The notes below the pieces were generated by a model. It was not told the DNA's origin, ran no database searches, and saw nothing but the letters and a program-made list of their open reading frames with translations. From Streptomyces sp. NBC_01353 (GTDB lineage Bacteria; Actinomycetota; Actinomycetes; Streptomycetales; Streptomycetaceae), in the NCBI RefSeq assembly GCF_036237275.1, contig NZ_CP108352.1, forward strand, positions 1,054,001 through 1,118,000: a DNA stretch of 64,000 nucleotides. Direction: 5' to 3'. Below, piece by piece: positions 9,214 through 18,794 of the stretch; position 1 is the first letter of the stretch, and each line of letters opens with the position of its first letter. The translations under genes and the position numbers were made by a program.

Positions 9214-10505
9214 GAGCGGCCCTCACGCCCACCGGGCGGGTACGCCGGCTCCGTATGCGGATCACCGCGCTGTTCGCCCTCACCAGCGCCCTGGGCCTCG
9301 TCACGATGGCCGTCCTCGCCGTCCGCAGCGACGACGCGCGGTGGCGCGAGCAGCTCGACCGGTCGATGAACCTCGACACCACGCAGGCGATCAGCCTGCT
9401 CACGTACGACGCGGACGACCGGATCGACACCCGCGACCTCGTCGAGACCGTCGACGCCGACTGCCCGCCGCTGACCGTGTTCTCCGTGCCGCGCGACGGG
9501 GCCTCGGGGCCGGTCGTCGACTTCGCCGCGGCACGGCCGTGTCTGACCGCCCGTCCCGCCGACCTGCGGGCGGTCGCGGAGGACGCCGTACGCCGGGAGG
9601 ACGTCGTCGCCGTCGACCGGCGCGCGCAGGACGGACGGCCCGTGCGGCTCTTCGCGGAGCCCTTCTTCGCGCCCGACGCCGAGGGAGCCGACGGGCGCGA
9701 CGGTGTCGTGGTCACCGTGTACGAGACCACGGTGCCGCTCGCCGAGCACCGACGGACGACCTGGGTCCTGACGGGCGGCTGCGCGGTGCTGGTCCTGCTG
9801 TCGGCGGCCGTCGGCCATGTGCTCTCCGGGCGGGCGATCCGCCCGGCGCTGACGGTCCTGGGGCAGCAGGAGGCGTTCCTCGCCGACGCGGCCCACGACC
9901 TGCGGACGCCGGTCGCCTCACTGCGGATGCTCGCCGAGACCGCCCTGCGCGGCGAGACGGACACCACCGACGTGCTGCGCCGCACGATGCGGCTGGCGGA
10001 CGGCATGGGCGGCCTCGTCGACGGGCTGCTGACCCGAGCCCGGCTGATGAGCGGGGCGCAGAGCCTCGCGCCGGAGCCGCTGCGCCTGGACCAGCTGGTG
10101 GAGGCGGTGGTCGCGGACACACCGGCCGAGGGGCACCGGGTGACGGTACGGGCCGAGGAGACGGTGGTCGTGGCCGATCCCGAGCTCGTGCGGCGCGCCG
10201 TGGCGAACCTCCTGGGCAACGCGCTCGCCCACGGCCACGCCCCCGGTATGCCCGCCGACGTGACGATCGACGTCGCACGGGACGGCACGGTGACGGTCGA
10301 GGACACCGGTCCCGGGCTGCCACCGGGCGTGGCCGAGTCCCTGTTCGAGCGCTTCCGCAGTGGGGCGGGGTCGACCGGGCTCGGCCTCTCCATCGCCTCG
10401 TGGGTCGCCCACGCGCACGGGGGAAGCCTCGCCGCGGGGCGGGGAACGCGCGACGGCGGCGCCCGCTTCGTCCTGCGCCTGCCGGCCGGGCCCGACCGTC
10501 AGTAG
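9210..10505 (+). CDS. Orphan sensor histidine kinase
   Basis: Two-component kinase of 431 residues. A first membrane segment (about residues 17-38) and a second (GGCAVLVLLSAAVGHVLSG) enclose an extracytoplasmic sensor region of about 150 residues. The cytoplasmic part has the H box AAHDLRTPVASL with the phospho-accepting His, N box RRAVANLLGNALAHG, G1 VEDTGPGLP, F box LFERFRSG and G2 GSTGLGLSIA. Topology and motifs match OmpR-partnered kinases. Normally such a kinase follows its response regulator, but only a 24-codon ORF precedes it. The ATG overlaps that ORF's stop. Ligand and partner are unknown. Confidence 0.88.
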   Translation: MRAALTPTGRVRRLRMRITALFALTSALGLVTMAVLAVRSDDARWREQLDRSMNLDTTQAISLLTYDADDRIDTRDLVETVDADCPPLTVFSVPRDGASGPVVDFAAARPCLTARPADLRAVAEDAVRREDVVAVDRRAQDGRPVRLFAEPFFAPDAEGADGRDGVVVTVYETTVPLAEHRRTTWVLTGGCAVLVLLSAAVGHVLSGRAIRPALTVLGQQEAFLADAAHDLRTPVASLRMLAETALRGETDTTDVLRRTMRLADGMGGLVDGLLTRARLMSGAQSLAPEPLRLDQLVEAVVADTPAEGHRVTVRAEETVVVADPELVRRAVANLLGNALAHGHAPGMPADVTIDVARDGTVTVEDTGPGLPPGVAESLFERFRSGAGSTGLGLSIASWVAHAHGGSLAAGRGTRDGGARFVLRLPAGPDRQ

Positions 10506-10777
10506 AGGCGTGGGGACATGACCTGAGGCTCGACACCGGGCACTTCGAGGACGCAGCGGGGGATGCCGGGACCGGGCGCCGCACGGACCGTCGCCGGGGT
10601 CGGCGGTTCGGTCGGCAGCTCGATGTGCACGGCCACCGGATGGCCGGCACCGGCCGTGGCTTGCCCCGTCTCCTTGCCGTCGACGAGGACCTCCACCACC
10701 GCGGTGTGGCCGGTCTGGATGGTGACGCTGACCGAGTGCCCCGCGTGGTCGATGTGGAAATGGTGGCGTCGTCTCAT
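10499..10777 (-). CDS. Conserved hypothetical small protein, His-rich N-terminus
   Basis: 92 residues, start MRRRHHFHIDHAGHSVSV, followed by alternating hydrophobic/polar stretches that look like beta strands (VEVLVDGKETG, VAVHIELP). No signal peptide or membrane segment is seen. It is convergent with, and overlaps by 7 bases, the end of the sensor kinase. Codon usage fits the neighbours. I do not recognise a named family; the histidines could bind metal, but this is a guess. Confidence 0.6.
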   Translation of the reverse strand: MRRRHHFHIDHAGHSVSVTIQTGHTAVVEVLVDGKETGQATAGAGHPVAVHIELPTEPPTPATVRAAPGPGIPRCVLEVPGVEPQVMSPRLY

Positions 10778-10956
10778 GGGGTCGCCTCCGACCGGTCGCC
10801 GTCCACGCCCCCAGAACCAGGGTAGCCATCCGGCACCGGGCCGGCCTGGTCGGCGGTCGGGACGGCGTCACCCGAACAGCCCTCTTCCAGGCGTGCAACC
10901 ACCCCTCCGTCCGGTGCACTGGAGAGGCAACACGTCCGCCGAGCATGGAGACGACC

Positions 10957-11148
10957 ATGTACGAAATGCACGTCGGCATAGCGCCCCGAGACGGGATCTT
11001 CGTCTGGCACGTGGCCGCCATGGGCACCGCGACCGCCCTGTGCGGGCAGTCCCTCCACGAGGAACCCCTCGAAGAGCGCGACAGGACCGACCGTCACTGC
11101 ACCCCCTGCATGAGCTCGTTCCAGGAGTTGATGAACGACCGGAAGTGA
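10957..11148 (+). CDS. Small conserved protein with Cys/His pairs
   Basis: 63 residues starting MYEMHVGIAPRDG. An ATG 12 bases upstream exists, but GGAG lies 6 bases before the chosen ATG. The sequence WHVAAMGTATALCGQ plus HCTPCM gives one single and one paired Cys with flanking His, a pattern seen in short actinobacterial zinc-binding proteins. It stands alone between two reverse genes. Function unknown. Confidence 0.6.
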   Translation: MYEMHVGIAPRDGIFVWHVAAMGTATALCGQSLHEEPLEERDRTDRHCTPCMSSFQELMNDRK

Positions 11149-11201
11149 GGGGCGGGACCTCGGGTCGGACACCTCCTGGGCCTCGATCCGCCGGACAGGC
11201 G

Positions 11202-12425
11202 CTAGACCTCGAGGCGGTCCCGTAGGGCCGACAGCGGCGTGCGCTTCGCGGTGCGTTCGCGCGAGTGGCGGTCGAGTTCCTCCATGAGGCGGCGCCCGCG
11301 GTGGCCGGGATCCAGTTCGTCGAGGATCCGGTCGATCTCCGCGAGCAGCGCGCCGTGGAGCTGCCACTGCCGGGGGTCCCGCTGGACGCCCTGGAGCAGC
11401 AGGTCGGCCACGTGGTCACGGACCGCGCGGGTCGCGACGAGCTCCCCGGCGAGCCGCTCCTCCGCGGCGTCGGCGTTCGCACTGACGCGTGCGGTGACGA
11501 GGACGGCGTAGCTCACGAGGGTGTCCGCGACCCGGGCCAGGAGGTCTTCGAGCGCGATCGCCACGTCGCGTGGGAAGAGCTCCTCCTCCCGGCGTTCCTT
11601 GGCGAGGTCGGCGAGCGTACGGGCCAGGACGCGCAGGACGACCGCGCAGATCTCCAGCGTGTCGAGCCCGGTGCGCAGGACGACGCGGTGCAGAAGTCCC
11701 TCCTTGACGCGCGGATTGAGGCGGAGGCTGTCCTCCGCCTGCCGCAGCGCCGCGTCGACCTCGGCCACGTCGTTGTCGAGCCGGCGCGCTTCGTGCAGCC
11801 GCGCCTCGTGCCGGCGCGCGGCGGCGTGGGCGACCGGGGCCTGGGTCGCGAGCTCCTCGCCCATGCGCAGCAGCAGCTGCCGCATCCGCCGTGCCAGGTC
11901 CTCGATGGACTCCCCCGCCGATCCGACCCAGACCGGTGGGGCGAGCAGCATGTTGAACAGCAGGCCCACCACCGCCCCGATGAGCGTTTCGAGGACCCTG
12001 TCCCAGGCGGTGTCGGTGACCTGGGTGACGCCGAGGACGAGCATGGCGCTGATCGCGACCTCGGGCACGAACTCGTCGACGCGCACGAACCGGCCCACCA
12101 CCAGCGAGGCCAGGATGATCAGCGCGAGACTCCACCAGGTCAGCCCGACCAGGGCGCTGAACGCGATCGCGATGATCACGCCGACGACCACGGAGTTGAC
12201 CCGGCGGATCCCGGTCTTCAGCGTGGAGTAGAGCGTCACCTGGACGACGAGCAGGGCGGTGAGCGGCGCGGTCAGCGGGGCCGCCTCGCTGCTCAGCTGG
12301 AGGGCGACGACATAGGAGATCGTCGCCGCGGCCGTGGACCGGAGGGTCTGGACGACGACCGGGTCCCTGCGCCGCGCGAGCAGGTCGGCCACCGGTTGTC
12401 GTAGCGCGGCGCGCACGTCCGTCAC
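11202..12425 (-). CDS. FUSC / aromatic acid exporter family membrane protein
   Basis: 407 residues, GTG start. The N-terminal half has about six hydrophobic segments (ATISYVVALQL, LTALLVVQVTL, VVVGVIIAIAFSALVGL, LALIILASLVVG, AISAMLVLGV, LIGAVVGLLFNMLLAP), and the C-terminal half is a long helical cytoplasmic domain rich in Arg, Glu and Leu. This matches one half of the FUSC/ArAE fold (aromatic acid or fusaric acid exporters); such half-size proteins are expected to dimerise. It is divergent from a VOC protein, across a gap of about 120 bases. The substrate is unknown. Confidence 0.75.
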   Translation of the reverse strand: MTDVRAALRQPVADLLARRRDPVVVQTLRSTAAATISYVVALQLSSEAAPLTAPLTALLVVQVTLYSTLKTGIRRVNSVVVGVIIAIAFSALVGLTWWSLALIILASLVVGRFVRVDEFVPEVAISAMLVLGVTQVTDTAWDRVLETLIGAVVGLLFNMLLAPPVWVGSAGESIEDLARRMRQLLLRMGEELATQAPVAHAAARRHEARLHEARRLDNDVAEVDAALRQAEDSLRLNPRVKEGLLHRVVLRTGLDTLEICAVVLRVLARTLADLAKERREEELFPRDVAIALEDLLARVADTLVSYAVLVTARVSANADAAEERLAGELVATRAVRDHVADLLLQGVQRDPRQWQLHGALLAEIDRILDELDPGHRGRRLMEELDRHSRERTAKRTPLSALRDRLEV

Positions 12426-12544
12426 CTCTCAAGGCTTCCGCACCCTCGGCCGCTTCGCACGCCGTACCGGGACGGCCCGCCGGAATGGCGATCTCGTCGG
12501 GGGTACGGTGGGATGGAGAACGATCACGCGTCCACGACGGATGG

Positions 12545-13333
12545 ATGAAGGTTGTGTCGACCTCGAGCCATGCGGTGTCCGGCGCCCCCTGTTGGGTCAG
12601 TCTCATGGCCCGGGATCTCCGAGCCGCCGAGTCCTTCTACGGTGCCGTCTTCGGCTGGGACTTCCGGCCCACCCGGTTGGGTGAGGAGTTCTCCGTCGCC
12701 CTGAGCGAGGGGGCGCCCGTCGCCGGGATCGGCGCCTTGGCGCCACGTCTGGCCGTGGCGGTCGCCTGGACGCCGTACTTCGCCGTCGACGACGCCGATG
12801 TGACCGCGGCCCGTATCCGGGAGCGCAGCGCCACCGTGGCCGTCGGGCCTTTGCGGTTCGGTACGGGGCGGGCGGCGCTCGCCTCCGACCGCGAGGGCGC
12901 CGTCTTCGGCATCTGGGAGGGCGAGGTGATCCCCGACTGGAGTGTCGGCAAGGGAGGCGCCCCGGCCTGGCTGGAGCTGCGGACGAGGAACGCCTTCGAC
13001 GCGGCCATCTTCTACGCCGAGGTGCTGGACTGGGCAGGCGAGCGGCCCGGCTGCTGCCAGGTCGCCTACGAGGACGACCATGTCGTGCTGAGCCACGCGG
13101 GCATCACCGTCGCCCGGCTGTTCGGCGGCGCGGTGGAGGCGGCCCCTGATCCGCAGGTCAGGCCGCGCTGGCATGTGCACTTCCGGGTGCCCGATGTCGA
13201 CATCGCCGCCGAGACGGCCCTCAAGGCCGGCGGTACGACCGCTTCGGCCGTACTCCCCTCGGGCAACGGCCGGCGCATCACGCTGCGCGATCCGGACGGC
13301 GGGCTCTTCACGGTGTCCGACAGCGTGGAGTGA
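12545..13333 (+). CDS. Two-domain VOC (glyoxalase/bleomycin resistance-like) protein
   Basis: 262 residues made of two vicinal-oxygen-chelate domains: residues about 14-125 (PCWVSLMARDLRAAESFYGAVFGWDF to GAVFGIWEG) and about 140-260 (PAWLELRTRNAFDAAIFYAEVLDW to DPDGGLFTVSD). The layout is that of the CFP30B-like family, common in actinobacteria as broad detoxification or ligand-binding proteins. Two paralogues with the same architecture are in this window. The ATG is picked because the first VOC strand starts soon after; its ribosome site is weak. Substrate not predictable. Confidence 0.75.
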   Translation: MKVVSTSSHAVSGAPCWVSLMARDLRAAESFYGAVFGWDFRPTRLGEEFSVALSEGAPVAGIGALAPRLAVAVAWTPYFAVDDADVTAARIRERSATVAVGPLRFGTGRAALASDREGAVFGIWEGEVIPDWSVGKGGAPAWLELRTRNAFDAAIFYAEVLDWAGERPGCCQVAYEDDHVVLSHAGITVARLFGGAVEAAPDPQVRPRWHVHFRVPDVDIAAETALKAGGTTASAVLPSGNGRRITLRDPDGGLFTVSDSVE

Positions 13334-13357
13334 CCGCGGGGCATCCCGTCCGGGAGG

Positions 13358-13975
13358 TCAGTCGCCCGCGTGCGCGGCCCGGCGGATCGTCGCGTCGAGG
13401 AGGGCCAGGGCCTGGTCCGCGGTACGTCCCGGTGCACGGTTCCAGGGGCCGATGAGACCGGTCCAGCCCTGGGCGCGCAGTTCGGTGACGATCCAGGCGG
13501 CGGAGCGGTTCATGGTGTCGGCACTGCCGTAGCCGAGGCGGTGCGCGGTGAGCAGGGCGCCGCAGAGGCAGCGGGCGCCCCGGGCGTCCCGGAGGCGGTA
13601 CGGGCGGTTCTGCCAGCCCCACTCGACGAGGACGCGGCGGGCGTGGGCGAGGTGGGTGGAGGGCCGCAGGTCGGCCTGTCCGATGCGACGCCAGGTGTGC
13701 AGCCGGTCGGGCAGGACCGCGCCGAGGCGTCCGGGGAGCCGCCGTTCGGCGGGCGGGGGCGTGGTGAGGCCGGCGAGGGCTGCGGCGACGAGCTGGTCGA
13801 CGGGGACGGTGAGCAGCCGACGCCACTCCTCGGGGGCGGGTGGCGCTCCGACGGGGGCGGGTGGGGGCTCGGCCGGCATGCCCCAGTGCCGGACGATCTC
13901 CTGCCAGGCGGCGGTGTCGTGGAGCCGCGCGGCGGCACGGTCGACGGTTTCTGGGGCGAGGGTCGGCGGGGACAT
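13358..13975 (-). CDS. Hypothetical protein, DUF6197-like
   Basis: 205 residues, soluble, mostly helical. The C-terminal half (HLAHARRVLVEWGW, GARCLCGALLTAHRLGYG, IGPWNRAPGRTADQALALLDATIRRA) resembles the actinobacterial DUF6197 pattern: a conserved Cys-x-Cys-Gly-Ala block and a late W-N-x-x-x-G-R-T motif. The N-terminal part is Pro/Ala-rich. It ends 24 bases from the convergent VOC gene. Function unknown; domain naming is from memory of the motif. Confidence 0.6.
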   Translation of the reverse strand: MSPPTLAPETVDRAAARLHDTAAWQEIVRHWGMPAEPPPAPVGAPPAPEEWRRLLTVPVDQLVAAALAGLTTPPPAERRLPGRLGAVLPDRLHTWRRIGQADLRPSTHLAHARRVLVEWGWQNRPYRLRDARGARCLCGALLTAHRLGYGSADTMNRSAAWIVTELRAQGWTGLIGPWNRAPGRTADQALALLDATIRRAAHAGD

Positions 13976-14100
13976 AGGGCGCTCCGGGCTCGGCGGATCT
14001 CCGACTCATCAGAATGTCGGCCTTGCCCCGATCATTCTTGAGCGATCCACCCAAAAGTTACCAATCGGTATGCCGTGACTTCCCATCCGGGCGGCAGTAG

Positions 14101-15714
<1,614 letters not shown>

Positions 15715-15716
15715 GG

Positions 15717-16196
15717 TCACTGGGATGGCAGCACACACACCGCGTCGAGGCCGAGCACCCGGTTGAGCCGCCCGAACGACAACCAGGAGCCGATGCTCAT
15801 CGTCAGCTCCACGATCTCGGGCTGGCTGTAGTGAGCGGTCATACGAGTCCAGAAGTCCTCGTCGAGACCGTGATGATCCAGGGCGTACCGCTCGGCGTAC
15901 TCCGCGGCCAGCCGCGTACGGTCGTCGAAGGCATCGGTGGTGCGCCACTGGGTCACCGCGTCCGCGAACGACTCCTCGACCTTCTCGCCGTCGCGGTCGG
16001 TCCGCCAGTCGAGGCAGAACAGACAGCCGTTGATCTGCGCGATGCGCAGCCGCGCGGCCTCGAACTCGCGCAGCCCCAGGGTCGTATGGGCGTAGACCGA
16101 GAGCGAGAAGTTCGCGGCGGCCGTCCCGATCTCGGGGACGATCTCGCCCCACACGTATTCGATCGGGTGCCTGCCGTCGGGTACGTCGATTCTCAT
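15717..16196 (-). CDS. Carboxymuconolactone decarboxylase / AhpD-like protein
   Basis: 159 residues of the CMD/AhpD family. The helical core carries the redox pair GCLFCLDWR, with the usual AARLRIAQINGC lead-in, and lacks the His-rich CMD active site, so a peroxidase-like disulfide role is more likely than decarboxylation. The ATG overlaps the stop of the upstream DapB-like gene (ATGA), so both are made from one transcript controlled by the operator at 17283-17301. It converges on the cholesterol oxidase gene two bases away. Confidence 0.78.
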   Translation of the reverse strand: MRIDVPDGRHPIEYVWGEIVPEIGTAAANFSLSVYAHTTLGLREFEAARLRIAQINGCLFCLDWRTDRDGEKVEESFADAVTQWRTTDAFDDRTRLAAEYAERYALDHHGLDEDFWTRMTAHYSQPEIVELTMSIGSWLSFGRLNRVLGLDAVCVLPSQ

Positions 16197-17272
16197 GGCC
16201 GTTTCCTTCCCAGTCGGCCCACTGCGGGCCGCAGCGGGACGTCGAGCGCGTCGTAGAGGCCGGGCTTCGCGTCCACGAGCCAGTCGACGGCGTTCACCAG
16301 CCGGCCGACGGCCGTTGCGTTCCCGCCCGCGGAACGGTTCTCGCCCTCGTCGCTCGCCTCCACCGTGACCTCGATGCGCGGGCGTCCCTCGATGACCACC
16401 CGGTGCGCTCCCGTGCCGTCGGGCGGCGTCGGCCAGTCGGGGGCGCAGGAGGGGTGGATGCGGGTGATGTGCTCGACGACGATGCGGGGTTCGCCGCCGA
16501 CGATGCCCTGCACCTCGAAGCGCACGGCGCCCTGCGTGCCGGCCTCGAAGACGCCCATCGTGCGGGTGGTGACCGTGGAATCGAGGGCGCGCCGCTCCAA
16601 GGTCTCGCGAATCTCGTCGAGTTCGACGCCGAGGGCGCGGGCCATGAGCCGTAGCTGACCGCCCCACACCATGGTCGGTATCGACGGGGCCAGCATCAGG
16701 GGCTCGTACTCCATCGGGTGCCCCATGCCGATGAGGTGGCGGACCGAGTCCTCCTGCTCGTACGTGGAGTAGTCGAAGATCTCCTGGCAGCGGATCGCGT
16801 CCACGGTGGTGCCGAGGCCGCTGATCAGCAGGGGGAGCACGTCGTTGCCCCAGCCGGGGTCGACACCTGAGACGAAGAGCGACCCGCCGCCCTCCGCGAC
16901 GGCGGCGAGCACCGGGTCCCGGAACTCCGGCGGGGCGCTGCGCGGATCGTAGAGCGGGTAGAGCGCGGGGGTCACCACCACCGCGCCCGCGCGGACGGCC
17001 CTGACGACGTCGGCGAGCGCCTCGTCGGGCCGGATGTCGCCGGACGCGGCGTACACCACCGCTCGGGGGCGGGCCGCGAGCACGGCGTCGATGTCGTCGG
17101 TCGCCGCGACGCCCAAGGCGCGGTCCAGACCGGCGAGTTCGCCCGCGTCCCGTCCGACCTTGGCCGGATCGTGGACGAGGACGGCGGCGAGTGCGAGCGC
17201 CGGGTGGGCGTCGACGGCCCGCAGGGCCGCGCGGCCGACGTTTCCGGTGCCCCAGACAACGGTCGGAATCAT
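16193..17272 (-). CDS. DapB-fold NAD(P)-dependent oxidoreductase (2,4-diaminopentanoate dehydrogenase-like family)
   Basis: 359 residues. A Rossmann start (VVWGTGNVGRAALRAV) and a dihydrodipicolinate reductase N-fold (VVYAASGDIRPDEAL) are followed by a long C-terminal domain (VSGVDPGWGNDVLPLLISGL). Relatives in actinobacteria lie beside steroid or fatty-acid genes; their reactions are mostly undefined. No clear Shine-Dalgarno precedes the ATG. It is the first gene of a two-gene reverse operon whose promoter carries a palindrome almost identical to that of the enoyl-CoA hydratase at 41.4 kb, suggesting co-regulation. Substrate unknown. Confidence 0.72.
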   Translation of the reverse strand: MIPTVVWGTGNVGRAALRAVDAHPALALAAVLVHDPAKVGRDAGELAGLDRALGVAATDDIDAVLAARPRAVVYAASGDIRPDEALADVVRAVRAGAVVVTPALYPLYDPRSAPPEFRDPVLAAVAEGGGSLFVSGVDPGWGNDVLPLLISGLGTTVDAIRCQEIFDYSTYEQEDSVRHLIGMGHPMEYEPLMLAPSIPTMVWGGQLRLMARALGVELDEIRETLERRALDSTVTTRTMGVFEAGTQGAVRFEVQGIVGGEPRIVVEHITRIHPSCAPDWPTPPDGTGAHRVVIEGRPRIEVTVEASDEGENRSAGGNATAVGRLVNAVDWLVDAKPGLYDALDVPLRPAVGRLGRKRP

Positions 17273-17282
17273 GCGGGGAGAG

Positions 17283-17301
17283 TAACCTGACGGGTCGTCA
17301 G
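17283..17301 (-). promoter_or_regulatory. Palindromic TetR-type operator (CTGACG-N3-CGTCAG)
   Basis: A perfect 6+6 inverted repeat (17287-17301), 15 bases upstream of the DapB-like start. Read on the minus strand it matches the site at 41456-41474 in 17 of 19 bases, including a shared flanking GTTA. The position over the promoter suits a repressor; the protein is not encoded next to it. Confidence 0.65.
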
Positions 17302-17401
17302 TTCCTAGGGGTGTGGACGATTTCTGCGGACGCAACCCGCTCGCAACCTCAGCCGGTGTTCGCTGGACCACCGACGGACCCACGAGGAAGGGGCGGGAGA
17401 G

Positions 17402-17761
17402 ATGGATCGACCCGGAGCACGCGTGGAGTTGACGCCCGCCGCGGCCGACCTGCTCAGGCGGCTGCGGGAGTCGCACGGACCGCTGATGTTCCACCAGTCG
17501 GGCGGCTGCTGCGACGGCAGTGCACCGATGTGCTACCCGGCCGGGGAGTTCCGCACCGGCGCCTCGGACGTGCTGCTCGCCTCCCTGGAGGTCGCCGGCG
17601 TCGCGGAGCCGGTCCCGTTCTGGATGTCCAAGGCGCAGTTCGAGCTGTGGAGTCACACGCGGCTGATCGTGGACGTCGTACCGGGGCGGGGCAGCGGGTT
17701 CTCCCTGGAGGCCCCAGAAGGCGTCCGTTTCCTCATCCGTTCCCGCCTGGTCGGCTCCTAG
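17402..17761 (+). CDS. DUF779 family protein
   Basis: 119 residues matching DUF779: FHQSGGCCDGSAPMCYP near residues 31-47 with its clustered cysteines, then FWMSKAQFELW and the late EAPEGVRFLIRSRL. The family is usually encoded beside an aldehyde dehydrogenase and may support its metal or cofactor state; that is known for the family only as context. No aldehyde dehydrogenase is adjacent here; the right side is a transposon scar, so a former partner may have been deleted. GGGAGAG lies just before the ATG. Confidence 0.82.
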   Translation: MDRPGARVELTPAAADLLRRLRESHGPLMFHQSGGCCDGSAPMCYPAGEFRTGASDVLLASLEVAGVAEPVPFWMSKAQFELWSHTRLIVDVVPGRGSGFSLEAPEGVRFLIRSRLVGS

Positions 17762-17778
17762 CCGCTCCACCGGAGCGG
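17762..17778. terminator. Short hairpin at the end of the DUF779 gene
   Basis: Perfect 7-bp stem (CCGCTCC / GGAGCGG) with a 3-base loop immediately after the DUF779 stop. It abuts the resolvase fragment, so it also marks the left edge of the mobile remnant. Confidence 0.5.
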
Positions 17779-17891
17779 TACTTCGGGGCGACCTTGCCGC
17801 CGCGGGTGCGGCAGGTGCTTCCGGCGGGCACTTCACAGGTGGGGCAGTCGAACTGTTTGACGGCGGCGACCGGTTCGGCGAGCCGGGGCAT
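17778..17891 (-). pseudogene. N-terminal fragment of a Tn3-type resolvase (zinc-finger domain)
   Basis: 38 codons reading MPRLAEPVAAVKQFDCPTC then CRTRGGKVAPKY. This matches, from memory, the Cys-rich start of serine recombinases carried by Streptomyces Tn3-like elements, where the next residues are normally H-T and the catalytic domain follows much later. Homology stops at 17778, where the DUF779 terminator begins. No catalytic domain remains. Confidence 0.65.
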
Positions 17892-17984
17892 GTTGCAGCA
17901 CCTACCGCGAGGGGCCTTGTGCGACAGCTGTTTCGCGAGAGGTTGTGAGAACGAGGATCAGGGGTAAACCGGACACGGTCCGGT

Positions 17985-18023
17985 GGGGGTCCGTGGTCTC
18001 TCAGAACTACTCATTTCTGCGAG
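17985..18023 (+). repeat. Candidate Tn3-type terminal inverted repeat
   Basis: Begins with five G and contains CTCAGAACTACTCATTT, a layout like the 38-bp GGGG...TCAG...ACTCA ends of Tn3 transposons. The GGGGG end faces left, so the element interior would be to the right, toward TnpA. The other end is not in the window. The rest of 17892-18190 shows no gene. Confidence 0.45.
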
Positions 18024-18190
18024 CACGAAGCGTGACAGCCTTCACCAACGATCATCACGCGGCCGAGCCGTCCCCGATCTGGAGCCCACCCACCCACTTC
18101 CGTGCCGCCGCAAGGTCGGGGGCGGTACCGACGACCGGCAGTTTCCGCCCGCCCCCACCCCATCAGGCGACAGAAGAAGCGCTCAACGAC

Positions 18191-18661
18191 TCACGAACCG
18201 CTCTGGCACGGGGACCCGTGGACCTGTGGCGTGGGGCGCCCGCGCCGGTCGGCGGCCAGGGCGACCCCGAAGGCGATGCTGGCGACCGTGAACGTGATTG
18301 TCGGCGGGATCAACAGGAACACTGCCGAGAGCACCAGAGCGGTCGCGGAGCCGACCAAGCCCACGTACCCCGCGGTACGCGCCCGGCCCGGGGCGTCCGC
18401 CGCGAGCCGGGCGATCTGCAGGAGCAGCACGCCGGTCGTCACCAGCGCCAGACTCATGATCAGACTCATCCCGAGGGTGAGTTGGTACTGGCTTGGGCTC
18501 ACGCCGAGGATGGTGAACGGGTCGTGGCCGCGCATCAGGTCGTTCATCCGCTGCGCCTCGGCATCCGGCGCCAGCGATGTCAGCGTCTCGCCGGCCAGGT
18601 GGCCGACTCCGGTGACGATCCAGCACCAGGCACCGATCCGGAAGGACGGTATGGCGTTCAT
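18191..18661 (-). CDS. Small integral membrane protein, transposon passenger
   Basis: 156 residues with four hydrophobic segments (IGAWCWIVTGVGHLAG, LGMSLIMSLALVTTGVLLLQI, YVGLVGSATALVLSAVFLLI, ITFTVASIAFGVAL). Divergent from a TetR regulator across 133 bases with two palindromic operators, the standard layout for a regulator and its controlled membrane protein. I know no specific function; such LIM/DUF-type proteins often appear with this kind of regulator. It lies within the Tn3 remnant and was probably carried by it. An upstream start would add 26 residues with no function evident. Confidence 0.65.
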   Translation of the reverse strand: MNAIPSFRIGAWCWIVTGVGHLAGETLTSLAPDAEAQRMNDLMRGHDPFTILGVSPSQYQLTLGMSLIMSLALVTTGVLLLQIARLAADAPGRARTAGYVGLVGSATALVLSAVFLLIPPTITFTVASIAFGVALAADRRGRPTPQVHGSPCQSGS

Positions 18662-18755
18662 GGCACACCTCTCGATCAGAGCGCGCCAGCCAGGCACCGG
18701 GCCGCGCGTCGCCGACATGCCACTACATCTGCATCTCACGACATCCGTTTCGCCG

Positions 18756-18784
18756 CTACAGCTGTAGTGTCACTACGTCTGTAG
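18756..18784. promoter_or_regulatory. Two CTAC-N4-GTAG operators between tetR and membrane gene
   Basis: CTACAGCTGTAG (18756-18767, perfect 12-bp palindrome) and CTAC-GTCT-GTAG (18773-18784), spaced 17 bases apart. A degraded third copy (CTACATCTGCAT) begins at 18723. They overlap the region just before the tetR start, as in autoregulated TetR systems. Confidence 0.7.
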
Positions 18785-18794
18785 CATAGCAGCT

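Noticed and set aside
17945-18784. 279-codon forward frame in the transposon remnant
   Set aside because: Crosses the candidate terminal repeat and the operator region, has no ribosome site, and overlaps the better-supported reverse membrane protein.
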